Counted from the first letter of the stretch, positions 27,893 through 36,105 are shown. The stretch is 64,000 nucleotides of DNA from Silicimonas algicola (GCF_003148765.1 NZ_QGGV01000002.1:62001-126000), one strand, 5' to 3'. Made by a program: numbers and translations. The notes: generated from the letters alone by a model not told the origin.

Positions 27893-28672
27893 ATGGAATT
27901 GAACTTCGAGCGTCAAGGTGCAGGACGGCCCCTGCTTATGGTTCACGGACTGGGCGGAAGTGTCCGGTCCTGGGACAGCATCGTGCCGATGGTCAGCCGC
28001 GCGCGCGAGATGGTGGTGATCGATCTGCCTGGACACGGGCAATCCCCGCCGCTTGCGGGGCGTCAGACGATTGCCGCCTATGCGGATGCGCTGGAACATT
28101 TTATCGACCAGAACGATCTGGCGGGCGTCGATACCGTCGGCAGTTCCGTCGGCGCTCGGCTGGTGCTGGAACTGGCACGGCGCGGGGTCGGCGGCCACAC
28201 GGTCGCCTATGATCCAGGCGGTTTCTGGCGCGGCTGGGAGACAGTCTTCTTCCGCTCCACCCTTGCCGCCTCGGTCCGGCTTGTGCGGCGCCTGCGGCGG
28301 CACATCCCGGCGCTGTCGCGGAACCGGGCCGCGCGGACGTTGCTACTGGCGCAGTTGTCAGCACATCCTGGCCGCCTCGACCCACTGCTGGTCCGAAACG
28401 AGTTGACGTCAATCGCCGAGACAGAGGTTTTCGACGCGATGCTGCGCGAATTGGCGCGCGGTCCGTTGCAGGAGGGGTCGGCGACTCCGCCAGGCCGCGT
28501 GACGATCGGTTGGGGCCGACAGGATCGGCTCCTGCTGCCCCGGCAAGCGGAGCGCGCGCTGGAGGCTTTCCCGACTGCACACCTGCACTGGTTCGACCGG
28601 TGCGGCCACTTTCCGCAGTGGGATCGCCCCAAGGAGGCAGCCAAGATCGTCTTGGAGACGGTCCAGGGATGA
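27893..28672 (+). CDS. Alpha/beta hydrolase
   Basis: A 259-residue alpha/beta-hydrolase: oxyanion motif MVHGLGGSVRSWD near residue 18, DLPGHGQSP, nucleophile elbow VGSSVGAR (Ser about 87), acid Asp in GRQDRLLLP and catalytic His in CGHFPQWDRP (~243). The set is complete for an esterase or lipase-like enzyme. The ATG at 27893 is preferred; an in-frame TTG at 27884 is an alternative. It stands alone with long intergenic sequence on both sides. Substrate unknown. Confidence 0.85.
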   Translation: MELNFERQGAGRPLLMVHGLGGSVRSWDSIVPMVSRAREMVVIDLPGHGQSPPLAGRQTIAAYADALEHFIDQNDLAGVDTVGSSVGARLVLELARRGVGGHTVAYDPGGFWRGWETVFFRSTLAASVRLVRRLRRHIPALSRNRAARTLLLAQLSAHPGRLDPLLVRNELTSIAETEVFDAMLRELARGPLQEGSATPPGRVTIGWGRQDRLLLPRQAERALEAFPTAHLHWFDRCGHFPQWDRPKEAAKIVLETVQG

Positions 28673-28766
28673 GTCGCGGAGCAAGGGCCAGCGTAGAGCG
28701 GCCAGAGCGGACGTCCGTCTCGGACGTGGCGAACGGCTCGAAAGAGCCCAAACCGAACGTGGATAC

Positions 28767-29227
28767 TCACTCTGAAACGTGCCTTCGGAGGGCTTTGAGC
28801 ATCTTGTTTCCATCGCATCCATGGAAGTTTATTCGACAGCCGCGATTCCATTGCAGAATTGCTCCCGGCACGTAACGTGTCTTGTCGATGTTTGTTTCAA
28901 AAGTTAAAGTGGCCAATGCACTGGGAGGCGTATCGAAACGGTCCGCCCAACTTGGAACCACCATCCGGTCGATCTCCGAGAAACGCAACTCGGCGCCAAC
29001 GGGGAGAAATTTAATTGAATTTCTGCCCACAGCGATCTCTCTTTGACATTTCTGGCGGAAAGGATTTGCTGGACGCCGAGGGGTGTTAGAACGAGTGCCC
29101 CAACTATGAGCTGGGGTGAACTGTCTAAAAAGAAAAGAAAAGCACTGATGACGCCTATGAAGACCAGTGACCATCCCACTATTCTTGTGATGGTCCTTGA
29201 GACCCTGATGACTTCATATTCATCCAC
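28767..29227 (-). pseudogene. Small membrane protein gene broken by a frameshift
   Basis: Frame 1 from GTG 29227 encodes DEYEVIRVSRTITRIVGW and two membrane helices (SLVFIGVISAFLFFLD, LIVGALVLTPLGV), then loses sense at about 29035. A second frame picks up there with EIAVGRNSIKFLPVGAELRF and continues in a soluble domain to the stop at 28767. Joining them at the GAGAGA tract, which needs one extra base, gives a single ~150-residue protein of two membrane helices plus a soluble domain. No family recognised. A sequencing slip is possible. The upstream frame also stays open to a TAG at 29258, so the start is uncertain. Confidence 0.55.
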
Positions 29228-29361
29228 TATGAGTTCGATGCTTCCACGTTGAGCAATCTATCCGGCGCAATTCAGTCTCTTACTGTATGGGTCCGTCCGC
29301 AATATGAAAGTCAGATTTGTCCGCAGAACGGACCTCAGTACTTACTACAGCGAATGACTGC

Positions 29362-29385
29362 TTTCCGCCCATTCCCGACCTTCGC
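29362..29385 (+). repeat. Dispersed intergenic repeat, copy B
   Basis: A 24-nt stretch matching 27770-27793 at 22 of 24 bases in the same orientation. It lies between the frameshifted membrane gene and the end of dctM, in a 227-nt region with no gene. Confidence 0.55.
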
Positions 29386-29454
29386 TGCGGGCCAGTATCT
29401 TTCAGTCTGGGCCCATCGCGGACGTTCGTCGGCGGCTGAACGGCAAGATCCGGT

Positions 29455-30735
29455 TCAGCGATAGATCAGTGTGGGAAGCCAGAGTGTGAGGCCGGGAATG
29501 AAGGTGATCAGCAGCAGCACCACGCCCAGCGGGATGAGGAACGGCGCGGTCGCGACGACGCACTCTTCGAAAGGCATTTTCGCGACCCGGGCGAGGACAT
29601 AGAGCACCATGCCCACCGGCGGCGTCAGCAGGCCGATCATCAGGTTCAGCACCATGATGACCCCGAAATGGACAGGATCGATCCCAAGCGTGACTGCAAC
29701 CGGCAGCAGGACAGGGACCAGAATTGTTATTGCTGCGATGGTCTCCATGAAGCAGCCGACGATCAGCAGGATCAGGTTCATCAGCAGAAGGATCACCCAG
29801 GGTCGATCCGAGATCGACAGAAGGGTCGCGGCGAAATGCTCGGGCACGCGGTTCGAGGTCAAGAGCCATGCAAAGATCGATGCGGCGCCGACCACGAAAA
29901 GAACCACTGCAGTGGTTTCGATGGTGTCGAAGGACACCCTGACGAACCGTTTCCACGTGAGCGTGCGGTAGACGAGGAGCCCAAGAACAAGAGCCCAGGC
30001 GCAGGCTGCAACGGCGGCTTCGGTGGGAGTGAAGGCCCCGGACAGGATCCCACCGACGATGATCGCAGGGGTCAGAAGCGACAGGAAGGCTCGACGAAAC
30101 GCTGTCCAGAGCGTGGGCAAGTGGAACGGCTGGTCGGCGGGGTAACCTTCGCGCCGGGCATACCAGGCGACCATCAGCATCAGGGCTGCGGCCATCATCA
30201 GTCCGGGCACGAATCCTGCCGCGAAAAGCTGACCGATCGAGGCTCCGGCGACGACGCCGTAGATCACCATCGGCAGCGATGGTGGTATGATTGGTCCGAT
30301 GGTCGAAGAGGCCGCGGTCACGCCGACGGCGAAGCCGGGCGGATAATTGGCATCGCGCATCGCTTTTATCTCGATGGCACCGAGCCCGCCGGCATCGGCC
30401 ACAGCTGCCCCCGACATGCCGGCAAAAATGACCGAGGCGCCGATGTTGACGTGCCCCAGCCCGCCGCGCATCCAGCCCACCAGTGCCAGTGCAAAACTGA
30501 AGATCCGTGCGGTAATGCCGCTGGTGTTCATCAAGTTACCCGCGAGAATGAAAAATGGCACCGCCAACAGCGGGAACGAGTCGACGCCGTTGATCATCCG
30601 GTGCGCCACAACCACCGGCGGCGGCGTGCCATTTGCCAAGATGAAAATCGCGGAGGAGCCGGTCAAGGCAATCGCCACAGGCACCCCGAAGGCAATCATC
30701 CCGAACAGCATCACAAAGAGAAGGACGATATCCAA
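29455..30735 (-). CDS. dctM: TRAP transporter large membrane subunit, DctM family
   Basis: A 426-residue protein with about 12 membrane helices in the DctM order; motifs include the conserved SGSA-like FAGMSGAAVADAGGLG near residue 100, ASSTIGPIIPPSLPMVIYG, GAFTPTEAA near 240 and LTPPVGMVLYV near 370. It is the sodium-coupled translocating subunit of a tripartite transporter with DctQ and DctP. Its start is a TTG (30733-30735) with AGGAG 7-8 nt upstream, 9 nt after the dctQ stop. Confidence 0.93.
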   Translation of the reverse strand: MDIVLLFVMLFGMIAFGVPVAIALTGSSAIFILANGTPPPVVVAHRMINGVDSFPLLAVPFFILAGNLMNTSGITARIFSFALALVGWMRGGLGHVNIGASVIFAGMSGAAVADAGGLGAIEIKAMRDANYPPGFAVGVTAASSTIGPIIPPSLPMVIYGVVAGASIGQLFAAGFVPGLMMAAALMLMVAWYARREGYPADQPFHLPTLWTAFRRAFLSLLTPAIIVGGILSGAFTPTEAAVAACAWALVLGLLVYRTLTWKRFVRVSFDTIETTAVVLFVVGAASIFAWLLTSNRVPEHFAATLLSISDRPWVILLLMNLILLIVGCFMETIAAITILVPVLLPVAVTLGIDPVHFGVIMVLNLMIGLLTPPVGMVLYVLARVAKMPFEECVVATAPFLIPLGVVLLLITFIPGLTLWLPTLIYR

Positions 30736-30744
30736 GGCGGGCTC

Positions 30745-31308
30745 CTAGTCCAGGATATGGGCGGCATGCGCCTCGGGGTCGATCAGCGGCGACGTTTGGG
30801 TTTTCCAGTGCCGCCAGGCGACGACCACCGCGTAGGCGGCCATTGCCACGAAACAGGCCGCGACGCCCCAGTAAATGACCGACTTCGGCACATCGATCGA
30901 GACCATCCCGGACTTGGTGCGCATCGCGATGCCGGCGCTGAACCATGCCAGCGCGATGTAGAAAATGATGGCGATCACATCGATCACCGCCTGCGCAACT
31001 ACCCGGCCACGCCGCGGAACCCAACGATACAGGAATTCTACGGCAATGTGGGACTGCTTGCGCACGGCGAGCGCAGCGCCGGCGAACGTGACGCCGATCA
31101 GCAGGTAGCGGGCGATCTCCTCGGTCCATCCCAGCGAGTCGTTGAGCACGTACCTGGTGAAGAACTGCAGGAACACGACGACGGCGAGTATCCAGAAAGC
31201 CGCGAAGACGATACTGTCCTCCCAGCGGAGATCGGACAGATCGATCTCTTCGTCCTCGAAGACCGGCAGGTCGAGACCCTTCGCCGGCTCGCGTTCATCG
31301 ACAGCCAT
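30745..31308 (-). CDS. dctQ: TRAP transporter small membrane subunit, DctQ family
   Basis: A 187-residue four-helix protein: a charged N-terminus (DEREPAKGLDLPVFEDEEID), helix 1 around 30-52 ending FFTRYVLNDSLGWTEEIARY (the DctQ hallmark), and further helices to WGVAACFVAMAAYAVVVAW. It supports DctM. It is separated from dctP by 86 nt containing a strong hairpin, and followed closely by dctM. Confidence 0.92.
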   Translation of the reverse strand: MAVDEREPAKGLDLPVFEDEEIDLSDLRWEDSIVFAAFWILAVVVFLQFFTRYVLNDSLGWTEEIARYLLIGVTFAGAALAVRKQSHIAVEFLYRWVPRRGRVVAQAVIDVIAIIFYIALAWFSAGIAMRTKSGMVSIDVPKSVIYWGVAACFVAMAAYAVVVAWRHWKTQTSPLIDPEAHAAHILD

Positions 31309-31353
31309 ATCGGGTTCCGGTAATGTATCTTTGGCGAGAGTTTCGCCTCGGGC

Positions 31354-31386
31354 GGACCGCGGAACCCGTAGAGGCCCCCGCGGTCC
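31354..31386 (-). promoter_or_regulatory. Hairpin between dctP and dctQ
   Basis: A perfect 9-bp inverted repeat (GGACCGCGG / CCGCGGTCC) with a 15-nt loop begins 8 nt after the dctP stop. It would make the binding-protein message stable or partially terminate transcription, giving more DctP than membrane subunits. Confidence 0.65.
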
Positions 31387-31394
31387 GTCGAAGC

Positions 31395-32366
31395 TCAGAG
31401 ACCTTGCAGGCGGTCGTAGGTGGCCTGGTCCCAGGTCGCCATGTCACCGTTGTGGAGTTTCTTGGTCGCCTCGATGAACGGTCCACGATCGACCTCGTTC
31501 ACAGTGACACCCTGGTCCTTGAACCACTGCACCAGCTCCTGCTCCTTCTGGATGATCTGGTCCGAGGCGCAGGTCGCGGTCTGCTGGGCCACATCGGAGA
31601 TCGCGGCCTGGTCTTCGGGGCTCATCGAATCCCAGACCGGGCCTCCGACGATGGTCAGCAGCGCGTCGGTGATGTGCGCGGTCAGGTTGATGTCCGACTG
31701 CACCTCATAGAACTTCTTCGCCTGGATCGTCGGCAGAGGGTTCTCCTGCGCGTCGACCGTGCCCTGTTGCAGCGCCAGGTAGACCTCGGCAAAAGCGATC
31801 GGCGTCGGGTTGGCGCCGGTGGCGAGCGGCATCATCTGGTAGAGCGGCGCGTTCGGCACCCGGATCTTGAGACCGGCCATGTCGTCGGGGGTCAGGATCG
31901 GCTTGTTCGAAGTGACGTGGCGGTTGCCGTAGTAGGTCATCGCGACGACGTGGTTGCCGCTTGCGTCGGCGTAGCCGTCGCTTAGTTCCTTGAAGAGGTC
32001 CGAGTTGCGATATGCATCCCAGTGCTCGAAATCACGGAACATGAACGGCGCGCCACCGATGGCGATCGGACCATAGCTGCCGCCTGCAAAAAGCTGGCCG
32101 GTATAGATCACATCCACGGTGCCAAGCCCAAGGCCCTCGTTGATGTCTTCCTCCTTGCCGAGCGAAGATGCCGGGAAGACCTCGATCGAATAACGGCCGT
32201 CCGTGGCGGTCTTCAGCAGGTCCGACGCGGCGACCGCGCAGGTGTGATAGGGTTCGCTGACCTCGTAGACATGCGCCCACTTCAGGACGGTTTCGGCCGA
32301 CGCGGCCCCTGCTGTCGCAAGAATGAATGGCAGCGTCGCGGCGCAGATTATAGTACGGTTCTTCAT
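31395..32366 (-). CDS. dctP: TRAP transporter substrate-binding protein, DctP family
   Basis: A 323-residue periplasmic binding protein. The signal peptide runs to about residue 24 (ATAGAASA/ET). Family motifs follow: VLKWAHVYEVSEPYH, GLGLGTVDVIYTGQLF, the fold-crossing MAGLKIRVPNAPLYQMM with the Arg (about 168) that salt-bridges a carboxylate in characterised TRAP proteins, and IAFAEVYLALQQGTVDAQENP. GGGAGGA lies upstream of ATG 32366. It is first in dctPQM; no regulator or catabolic gene sits next to the operon, so the ligand cannot be named. Confidence 0.92.
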   Translation of the reverse strand: MKNRTIICAATLPFILATAGAASAETVLKWAHVYEVSEPYHTCAVAASDLLKTATDGRYSIEVFPASSLGKEEDINEGLGLGTVDVIYTGQLFAGGSYGPIAIGGAPFMFRDFEHWDAYRNSDLFKELSDGYADASGNHVVAMTYYGNRHVTSNKPILTPDDMAGLKIRVPNAPLYQMMPLATGANPTPIAFAEVYLALQQGTVDAQENPLPTIQAKKFYEVQSDINLTAHITDALLTIVGGPVWDSMSPEDQAAISDVAQQTATCASDQIIQKEQELVQWFKDQGVTVNEVDRGPFIEATKKLHNGDMATWDQATYDRLQGL

Positions 32367-32765
32367 CGCATAATTCCTCCCAGAATCCTGTTAGTTGGAA
32401 TTGATGACGGCAACCGCAATTGGTTACAAGGGGCGGCCGGCTCGCCGGAGAGGTATTTCCGCTTTCTTCGACGATGGCAGCACCTTGCGGACGCTTCGCT
32501 TGACGCGACTGGTCGAGAGGGGAGAGAACTGAGCAACCCTCGGAAAATCGGCCGCGTAAGTACACTAAGATCTGGCTTCCGATGGTCCTTTAACCGATCA
32601 TGATCGGCTCAGATGAATGATCGTTCGTGTCGGAGCGAAGTACGCCAAGGTATCGCCTTCGCTCTGCTGTGACCCACTTGAGCTTCGGCGTTCACGAAGC
32701 GCCTTAGACATTCGAAGGTCGGCTAAGCGCCCTTTCAAGACCTTCGTGCGTCGCGCAGCGAACGG
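32367..32765. other. Intergenic region upstream of the TRAP operon
   Basis: 399 nt separating dctP from the DUF2924 remnant. It should hold the dctP promoter, but I could not single out convincing -35/-10 elements. No coding frame is supported. Confidence 0.5.
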
Positions 32766-33155
32766 ATGTTGACCGCCCTCGCAGCCTGGCTGGAGATCTT
32801 CGATGCGGCGCCTCCGAAGCGTCTCCGCGCCGAGACGCTCCAGAGACACTTGGCTCAGGAGGTGAAGTGCCGGGTACTGGGCGGCCTTACCGCTCGGGAC
32901 AAGCGGAGCCTCAGGTCCATCGCCTCGGGCAGGTCGCCGGGCGGGGTAGCATCCCGGACCGGCGGACCGGGGGCCCATCTCATTCGGGAGTGGAACGGGC
33001 GGACCTATCGGGTCGAGGTAACCAAGGATGGGTACGACTCTGAGCATCGCGGGCACCCGTCAGTCTACCTTGGAAGGCGCTCTCAGAGACGGATGGCGAT
33101 TTGCAGGCGCCGTCCGGCCCAAAAGACGGTCTCTCGAATGAAGGTACCGCGCTAA
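32766..33155 (+). pseudogene. Remnant of a DUF2924-family gene
   Basis: The frame keeps recognisable DUF2924 pieces: DAAPPKRLRAETLQRHLAQEV near residue 14 (the family's 'PPPKRLSRDLL..' region), then GGLTARDKRSLRSI, then GAHLIREWNGRTYRVEVTKDGY near 85, the best-conserved core. After that the usual C-terminus (a SLSAIARxITG-type segment) is absent and the frame ends in basic low-quality sequence. DUF2924 proteins travel with recombinase/resolvase genes in mobile DNA of alphaproteobacteria. It lies 61 nt from tRNA-Ser, fitting an island edge. Confidence 0.7.
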
Positions 33156-33216
33156 CCCCCGGAAAGAGGGCGCTATTCGGCGCATCTTTGGAAGAGACGA
33201 AATTCAGAATATTGAC

Positions 33217-33306
33217 TGGCGGAGAGACAGGGATTCGAACCCTGGGTGGGCTTGCACCCACAACGGTTTTCGAGACCGCCCCGTTCGACCGCTCCGGCAC
33301 CTCTCC
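33217..33306 (-). tRNA. tRNA-Ser, anticodon CGA, CCA encoded
   Basis: On the minus strand the sequence folds as a class II tRNA: acceptor stem GGAGAGG/TCTCTCC with G73 and encoded CCA, a D-arm, an anticodon loop CTCGAAA (anticodon CGA, reading UCG), a long variable arm (GTGGGTGCAAGCCCAC), and a T-arm with GGTTCGAATCC. Its 3' end (33217) points to the left, toward the accessory-looking stretch. Confidence 0.97.
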
Positions 33307-33431
33307 GCGGTCGTGGGGCGGGATAGTGGATCGGGATGGGCCGCGCAAGCCCTTTCCACGCGGATTTCAGCCGGCCTCTCTTCCGTTCGCGCGCGCCTGC
33401 GCCTAGGTATTCGGCGCAAGGAGTTTTGCCC

Positions 33432-34253
33432 ATGCCGATCCGCCGACTCGTCTCCGCCGTGCTCATCGCTCTCAGCCCGCTCACTGCCGCCGCCGCGACG
33501 GATGAGGAGCTCGACACGCTCTATGACGCGCTCGGGATCGAGGAGCTGATCGAGATCGTCGCCGAGGAGGGCGAGGGGCAGGGAGAAGAGCTGCGCGAGC
33601 AGATGTTCCCCGACCGGGGCGGTGCCGGGTGGTCGTCCCTGGTGACGGCCATCTACGAGACGGGTCCGCTCGAGACCGCCTTCCGCAAGGAATTCGACGC
33701 CGCCCTCGCCGAGACCGACGTGACGCCGCTTCTCGACTTCTACGCCGACGAGACGGGGCGCAAGATCGTCCGTCTCGAGGCCGATGCGCGCCGCGCCATC
33801 ATCTCGGACGAGGTCGAGGAGGCCGCCAAGACCGCTTATGCCAAGCTGCTCGAGGAGGATACCGCACGGGCCGATCAGCTTGATGCCTTCGTCGGGGTCA
33901 ACGACCTGATCGAGCGCAACGTGGCCGGGGCGCTGAACTCGAGCCTCGCCTTCTATCGCGGGCTGGGCGACGGGGGCGGCTTCGAGATGGGAGAGTCGGA
34001 CATGCTGTCCGAGGTCTGGTCGCGCGAACCCGAGTACCGCGCCGACACAGAATCCTGGGTCTATGCCTATCTGACGCTGGCCTACGACGCGCTCGAGGAT
34101 GACGAACTTGCCGCCTATGTCGACATGGCCGGCACGCGAGAGGGGCGCGACCTGAACGCGGCACTCTTCGCCGGCTTCCACGGCATCTTTCAGGACGTGG
34201 GCTACAGGCTCGGACGGGCGGCCTCGACCTTCATGGTGGGCGAGGACCTCTGA
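33432..34253 (+). CDS. Secreted DUF2059-type protein
   Basis: A 273-residue protein with a signal peptide (RRLVSAVLIALSPLTAAAA/T) and a largely helical body. The central ETAFRKEFDAALAETDVTPLLDFYADETGRKIVRLE resembles the DUF2059 repeat (short helices around a 'FY.S..G..I' core). AAGGAG lies 8 nt before ATG 33432. The function is unknown; many alphaproteobacteria have one in this neighbourhood of rplU-rpmA. It probably acts in the periplasm. Confidence 0.75.
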   Translation: MPIRRLVSAVLIALSPLTAAAATDEELDTLYDALGIEELIEIVAEEGEGQGEELREQMFPDRGGAGWSSLVTAIYETGPLETAFRKEFDAALAETDVTPLLDFYADETGRKIVRLEADARRAIISDEVEEAAKTAYAKLLEEDTARADQLDAFVGVNDLIERNVAGALNSSLAFYRGLGDGGGFEMGESDMLSEVWSREPEYRADTESWVYAYLTLAYDALEDDELAAYVDMAGTREGRDLNAALFAGFHGIFQDVGYRLGRAASTFMVGEDL

Positions 34254-34263
34254 CGATCCGGGC

Positions 34264-34292
34264 TTGACTTGAAGGGACCATCGGACGATAAT
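34264..34292 (+). promoter_or_regulatory. Predicted sigma-70 promoter for rplU-rpmA
   Basis: TTGACT (34264-34269) and GATAAT (34287-34292) are separated by exactly 17 nt, close to consensus on both boxes, and lie 136 nt before the rplU start. Predicted transcription start near 34299. Confidence 0.7.
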
Positions 34293-34302
34293 CCGGTCCT
34301 CT

Positions 34303-34325
34303 GGCGGGCAATGCCCGCCTTTGAT
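34303..34325 (+). terminator. Terminator-like hairpin in the rplU leader
   Basis: A perfect 7-bp stem (GGCGGGC / GCCCGCC) with the 3-nt loop AAT, followed by a T-rich TTTGATGTTTG. It begins a few nt after the predicted transcription start, so it could be an attenuator or a 5' protective hairpin in the bL21 leader. Confidence 0.55.
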
Positions 34326-34427
34326 GTTTGAATGACGCTCCGAGAGGGCGCGCTGTTCCAGGTGGCACAAGCCGCAAACGCCTGCATCCGCAGGGACCGA
34401 CGAACGCGGAAAGAGAAGGAAGAACAT

Positions 34428-35132
34428 ATGTTTGCGGTCCTCAAGACCGGCGGCAAGCAGTACCGGGTTCAGGCGGGAGATGTGCTCCGCGTCGAGAAGC
34501 TCGCGGCTGACGCTGGCGACAAGATCCAGTTCAACGAGATTCTGATGATCGGCGAGACCATCGGTACGCCGCTCATCGAAGGCGCGGCCGTGCAGGCCGA
34601 GGTCATCGACCAGATAAAGGGCGAGAAGGTCATTCACTTCGTGCGCCGCCGGCGGAAGCATTCGTCGAAGCGCACCAAGGGCCACCGCCAGCAACTCACG
34701 CTTCTGCGCGTGACCGACCTCCTCGAGAAGGGTGCCGACAAGTCAGGCGTGAAAGCCGCCGTGGGCGCCGCAGCACTTGTGGCCGGTGCCGCAGTCGCGG
34801 GCGCCGTCGTGGCGAAGAACGCGTCGGACGCGAAGACCGAAGCGAAGAAAGCCGAGCCTAAGGTTGACAAGGCCGCCGACGCAGAGCCGAAGAAGGCCGC
34901 ACCGAAGAAGACCGCTGCGAATGCCGGGTCCGACGACCTCAAGCAGCTGTCCGGCGTGGGTCCCGCGCTCGAGAAGAATCTGCACGAGGCCGGCGTGACC
35001 AGCTTCGAGCAGATCGCGTCCTGGTCCGAGGCCGACATCGCCGAATTCGACGAGAAGCTGTCCTTCAAGGGCCGCATCGAGCGCGAGGGCTGGGTCGAAC
35101 AGGCCAAGACCTTCGCCGCCGAAAAGGAGTAA
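34428..35132 (+). CDS. rplU: 50S ribosomal protein bL21 with C-terminal helix-hairpin-helix extension
   Basis: Residues 1-103 are ordinary bL21 (FAVLKTGGKQYRVQAGD ... KKHSSKRTKGHRQQ-type RNA-binding tail). The protein then continues to 234 residues: an Ala-rich hydrophobic stretch (about 107-125), a Lys/Ala/Glu-rich linker (130-165), and a helix-hairpin-helix-like domain (DLKQLSGVGPALEKNLHEAG, then FEQIASWSEADIAEFDEKL). The extension is the sort I know from Rhodobacteraceae and may bind nucleic acid. AAGGAAG precedes ATG 34428; a longer upstream frame lacks similarity. rpmA follows after 6 nt. Confidence 0.96.
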   Translation: MFAVLKTGGKQYRVQAGDVLRVEKLAADAGDKIQFNEILMIGETIGTPLIEGAAVQAEVIDQIKGEKVIHFVRRRRKHSSKRTKGHRQQLTLLRVTDLLEKGADKSGVKAAVGAAALVAGAAVAGAVVAKNASDAKTEAKKAEPKVDKAADAEPKKAAPKKTAANAGSDDLKQLSGVGPALEKNLHEAGVTSFEQIASWSEADIAEFDEKLSFKGRIEREGWVEQAKTFAAEKE

Positions 35133-35138
35133 CGAGAC

Positions 35139-35408
35139 ATGGCACACAAGAAAGCAGGCGGCTCCAGCCGCAACGGTCGCGACAGCGCCGGCCGTCGCCT
35201 TGGCGTGAAGAAGTTCGGGGGCGAAAGCGTCATCCCCGGCAACATCATCGTGCGCCAGCGCGGCACCAAGTGGTGGCCGGGCGAGGGTGTCGGCATGGGC
35301 AAGGACCATACGCTCTTTGCAATGACCGACGGCCATGTGACGTTCCACAAGGGTCTCAAGGGCCGCACCTTCATTTCGGTGCTGCCGATGGCGGACGCCG
35401 CCGAGTAA
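35139..35408 (+). CDS. rpmA: 50S ribosomal protein bL27
   Basis: An 89-residue bL27: [20 protein letters not shown] at the N-terminus, which reaches the peptidyl-transferase centre, then [28 protein letters not shown]. It lacks the Firmicutes-type cleavable N-terminal extension. It follows rplU by 6 nt, in the usual rplU-rpmA pair, and is followed by a terminator. Confidence 0.98.
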   Translation: MAHKKAGGSSRNGRDSAGRRLGVKKFGGESVIPGNIIVRQRGTKWWPGEGVGMGKDHTLFAMTDGHVTFHKGLKGRTFISVLPMADAAE

Positions 35409-35436
35409 GACGATCCTGACAGAGCAATCGTTCGAG

Positions 35437-35458
35437 GGGGTCGGCACAAACCGGCCCC
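35437..35458 (+). terminator. Terminator after rpmA
   Basis: An 8-bp stem (GGGGTCGG / CCGGCCCC, with one T-G pair) and a 6-nt loop, followed by TTCACATTTATT. It closes the rplU-rpmA transcript. Confidence 0.75.
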
Positions 35459-35565
35459 TTCACATTTATTGGACCTGCTTGCGCCACAGGACCGCCATAC
35501 ACATTTTGTAGTGGAACGCGAACCGGGAGGGGGGACGCGGTCCTCGCGAGGCAAGGAGGTGCCCC

Positions 35566-36105
35566 GTGAAGCTAGATGCCATAGTGAATCAGCCGGTCAT
35601 CGAGACCGAACGACTGATCCTGCGACCGCTCCGGCGGTCCGACGTCGGGCTGCTTGAACTCTACGGCTCGGATGCGCGCGTTGCGTCGATGACGCAGTCG
35701 ATCCCGCATCCTCTGCCGCCAGGCGCCATCGAAGCCTATGTAAACCGCTCGCTGTCCGACGACCGGGACGAGGATGTCTGGGTTCTCGATGGAACCGTCT
35801 CTGGACTGTCCGAGCTTCTGGGTCTCATCACGCTCAAACAGATGGACCGCGAGCAGTCCGAGATCGGCTACTGGATCGGACCCGCGTTCTGGAACACGGG
35901 TCTTGCGTCCGAAGCGGTGCGTGCGCTGGTCGAGGCGAACCCGCACGCCGACAAGACCATGTTCGGCAGCGTCTTCCAGGACAACCCGGCCTCGGCGCGG
36001 GTGCTGACCAACGCAGGCTTCCAGTACCTCGGCGACGCCGAGACCTATGCCGTCGCGCGTGGCCGCACGGTCCCGACCTGGACCTACCTGAAGCGTCTCG
36101 CCTGA
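35566..36105 (+). CDS. GNAT family N-acetyltransferase (RimJ/RimL-like)
   Basis: This 179-residue GNAT protein begins TERLILRPLRRSDVGLLELYG after a short N-terminus, carries the acetyl-CoA binding segment as EIGYWIGPAFWNTGLASEAVRALVE, and has NPASARVLTNAGFQYLG at the end. It is the type that acetylates ribosomal-protein N-termini or small amines; the target is unknown. The start is GTG 35566 with a strong AAGGAGG 5 nt upstream. The gene is 4 nt upstream of a double-GNAT gene. Confidence 0.88.
   Translation: MKLDAIVNQPVIETERLILRPLRRSDVGLLELYGSDARVASMTQSIPHPLPPGAIEAYVNRSLSDDRDEDVWVLDGTVSGLSELLGLITLKQMDREQSEIGYWIGPAFWNTGLASEAVRALVEANPHADKTMFGSVFQDNPASARVLTNAGFQYLGDAETYAVARGRTVPTWTYLKRLA

Noticed and set aside
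27569-28303. Minus-strand frame over the hydrolase gene start
   Set aside because: Antisense to the alpha/beta hydrolase over most of its length and lacks family features.
33217-33306. Attachment-site repeat of tRNA-Ser elsewhere in the window
   Set aside because: I looked for the tRNA 3' end sequence near 21-25 kb by eye and did not find it; the island call rests on other signs.
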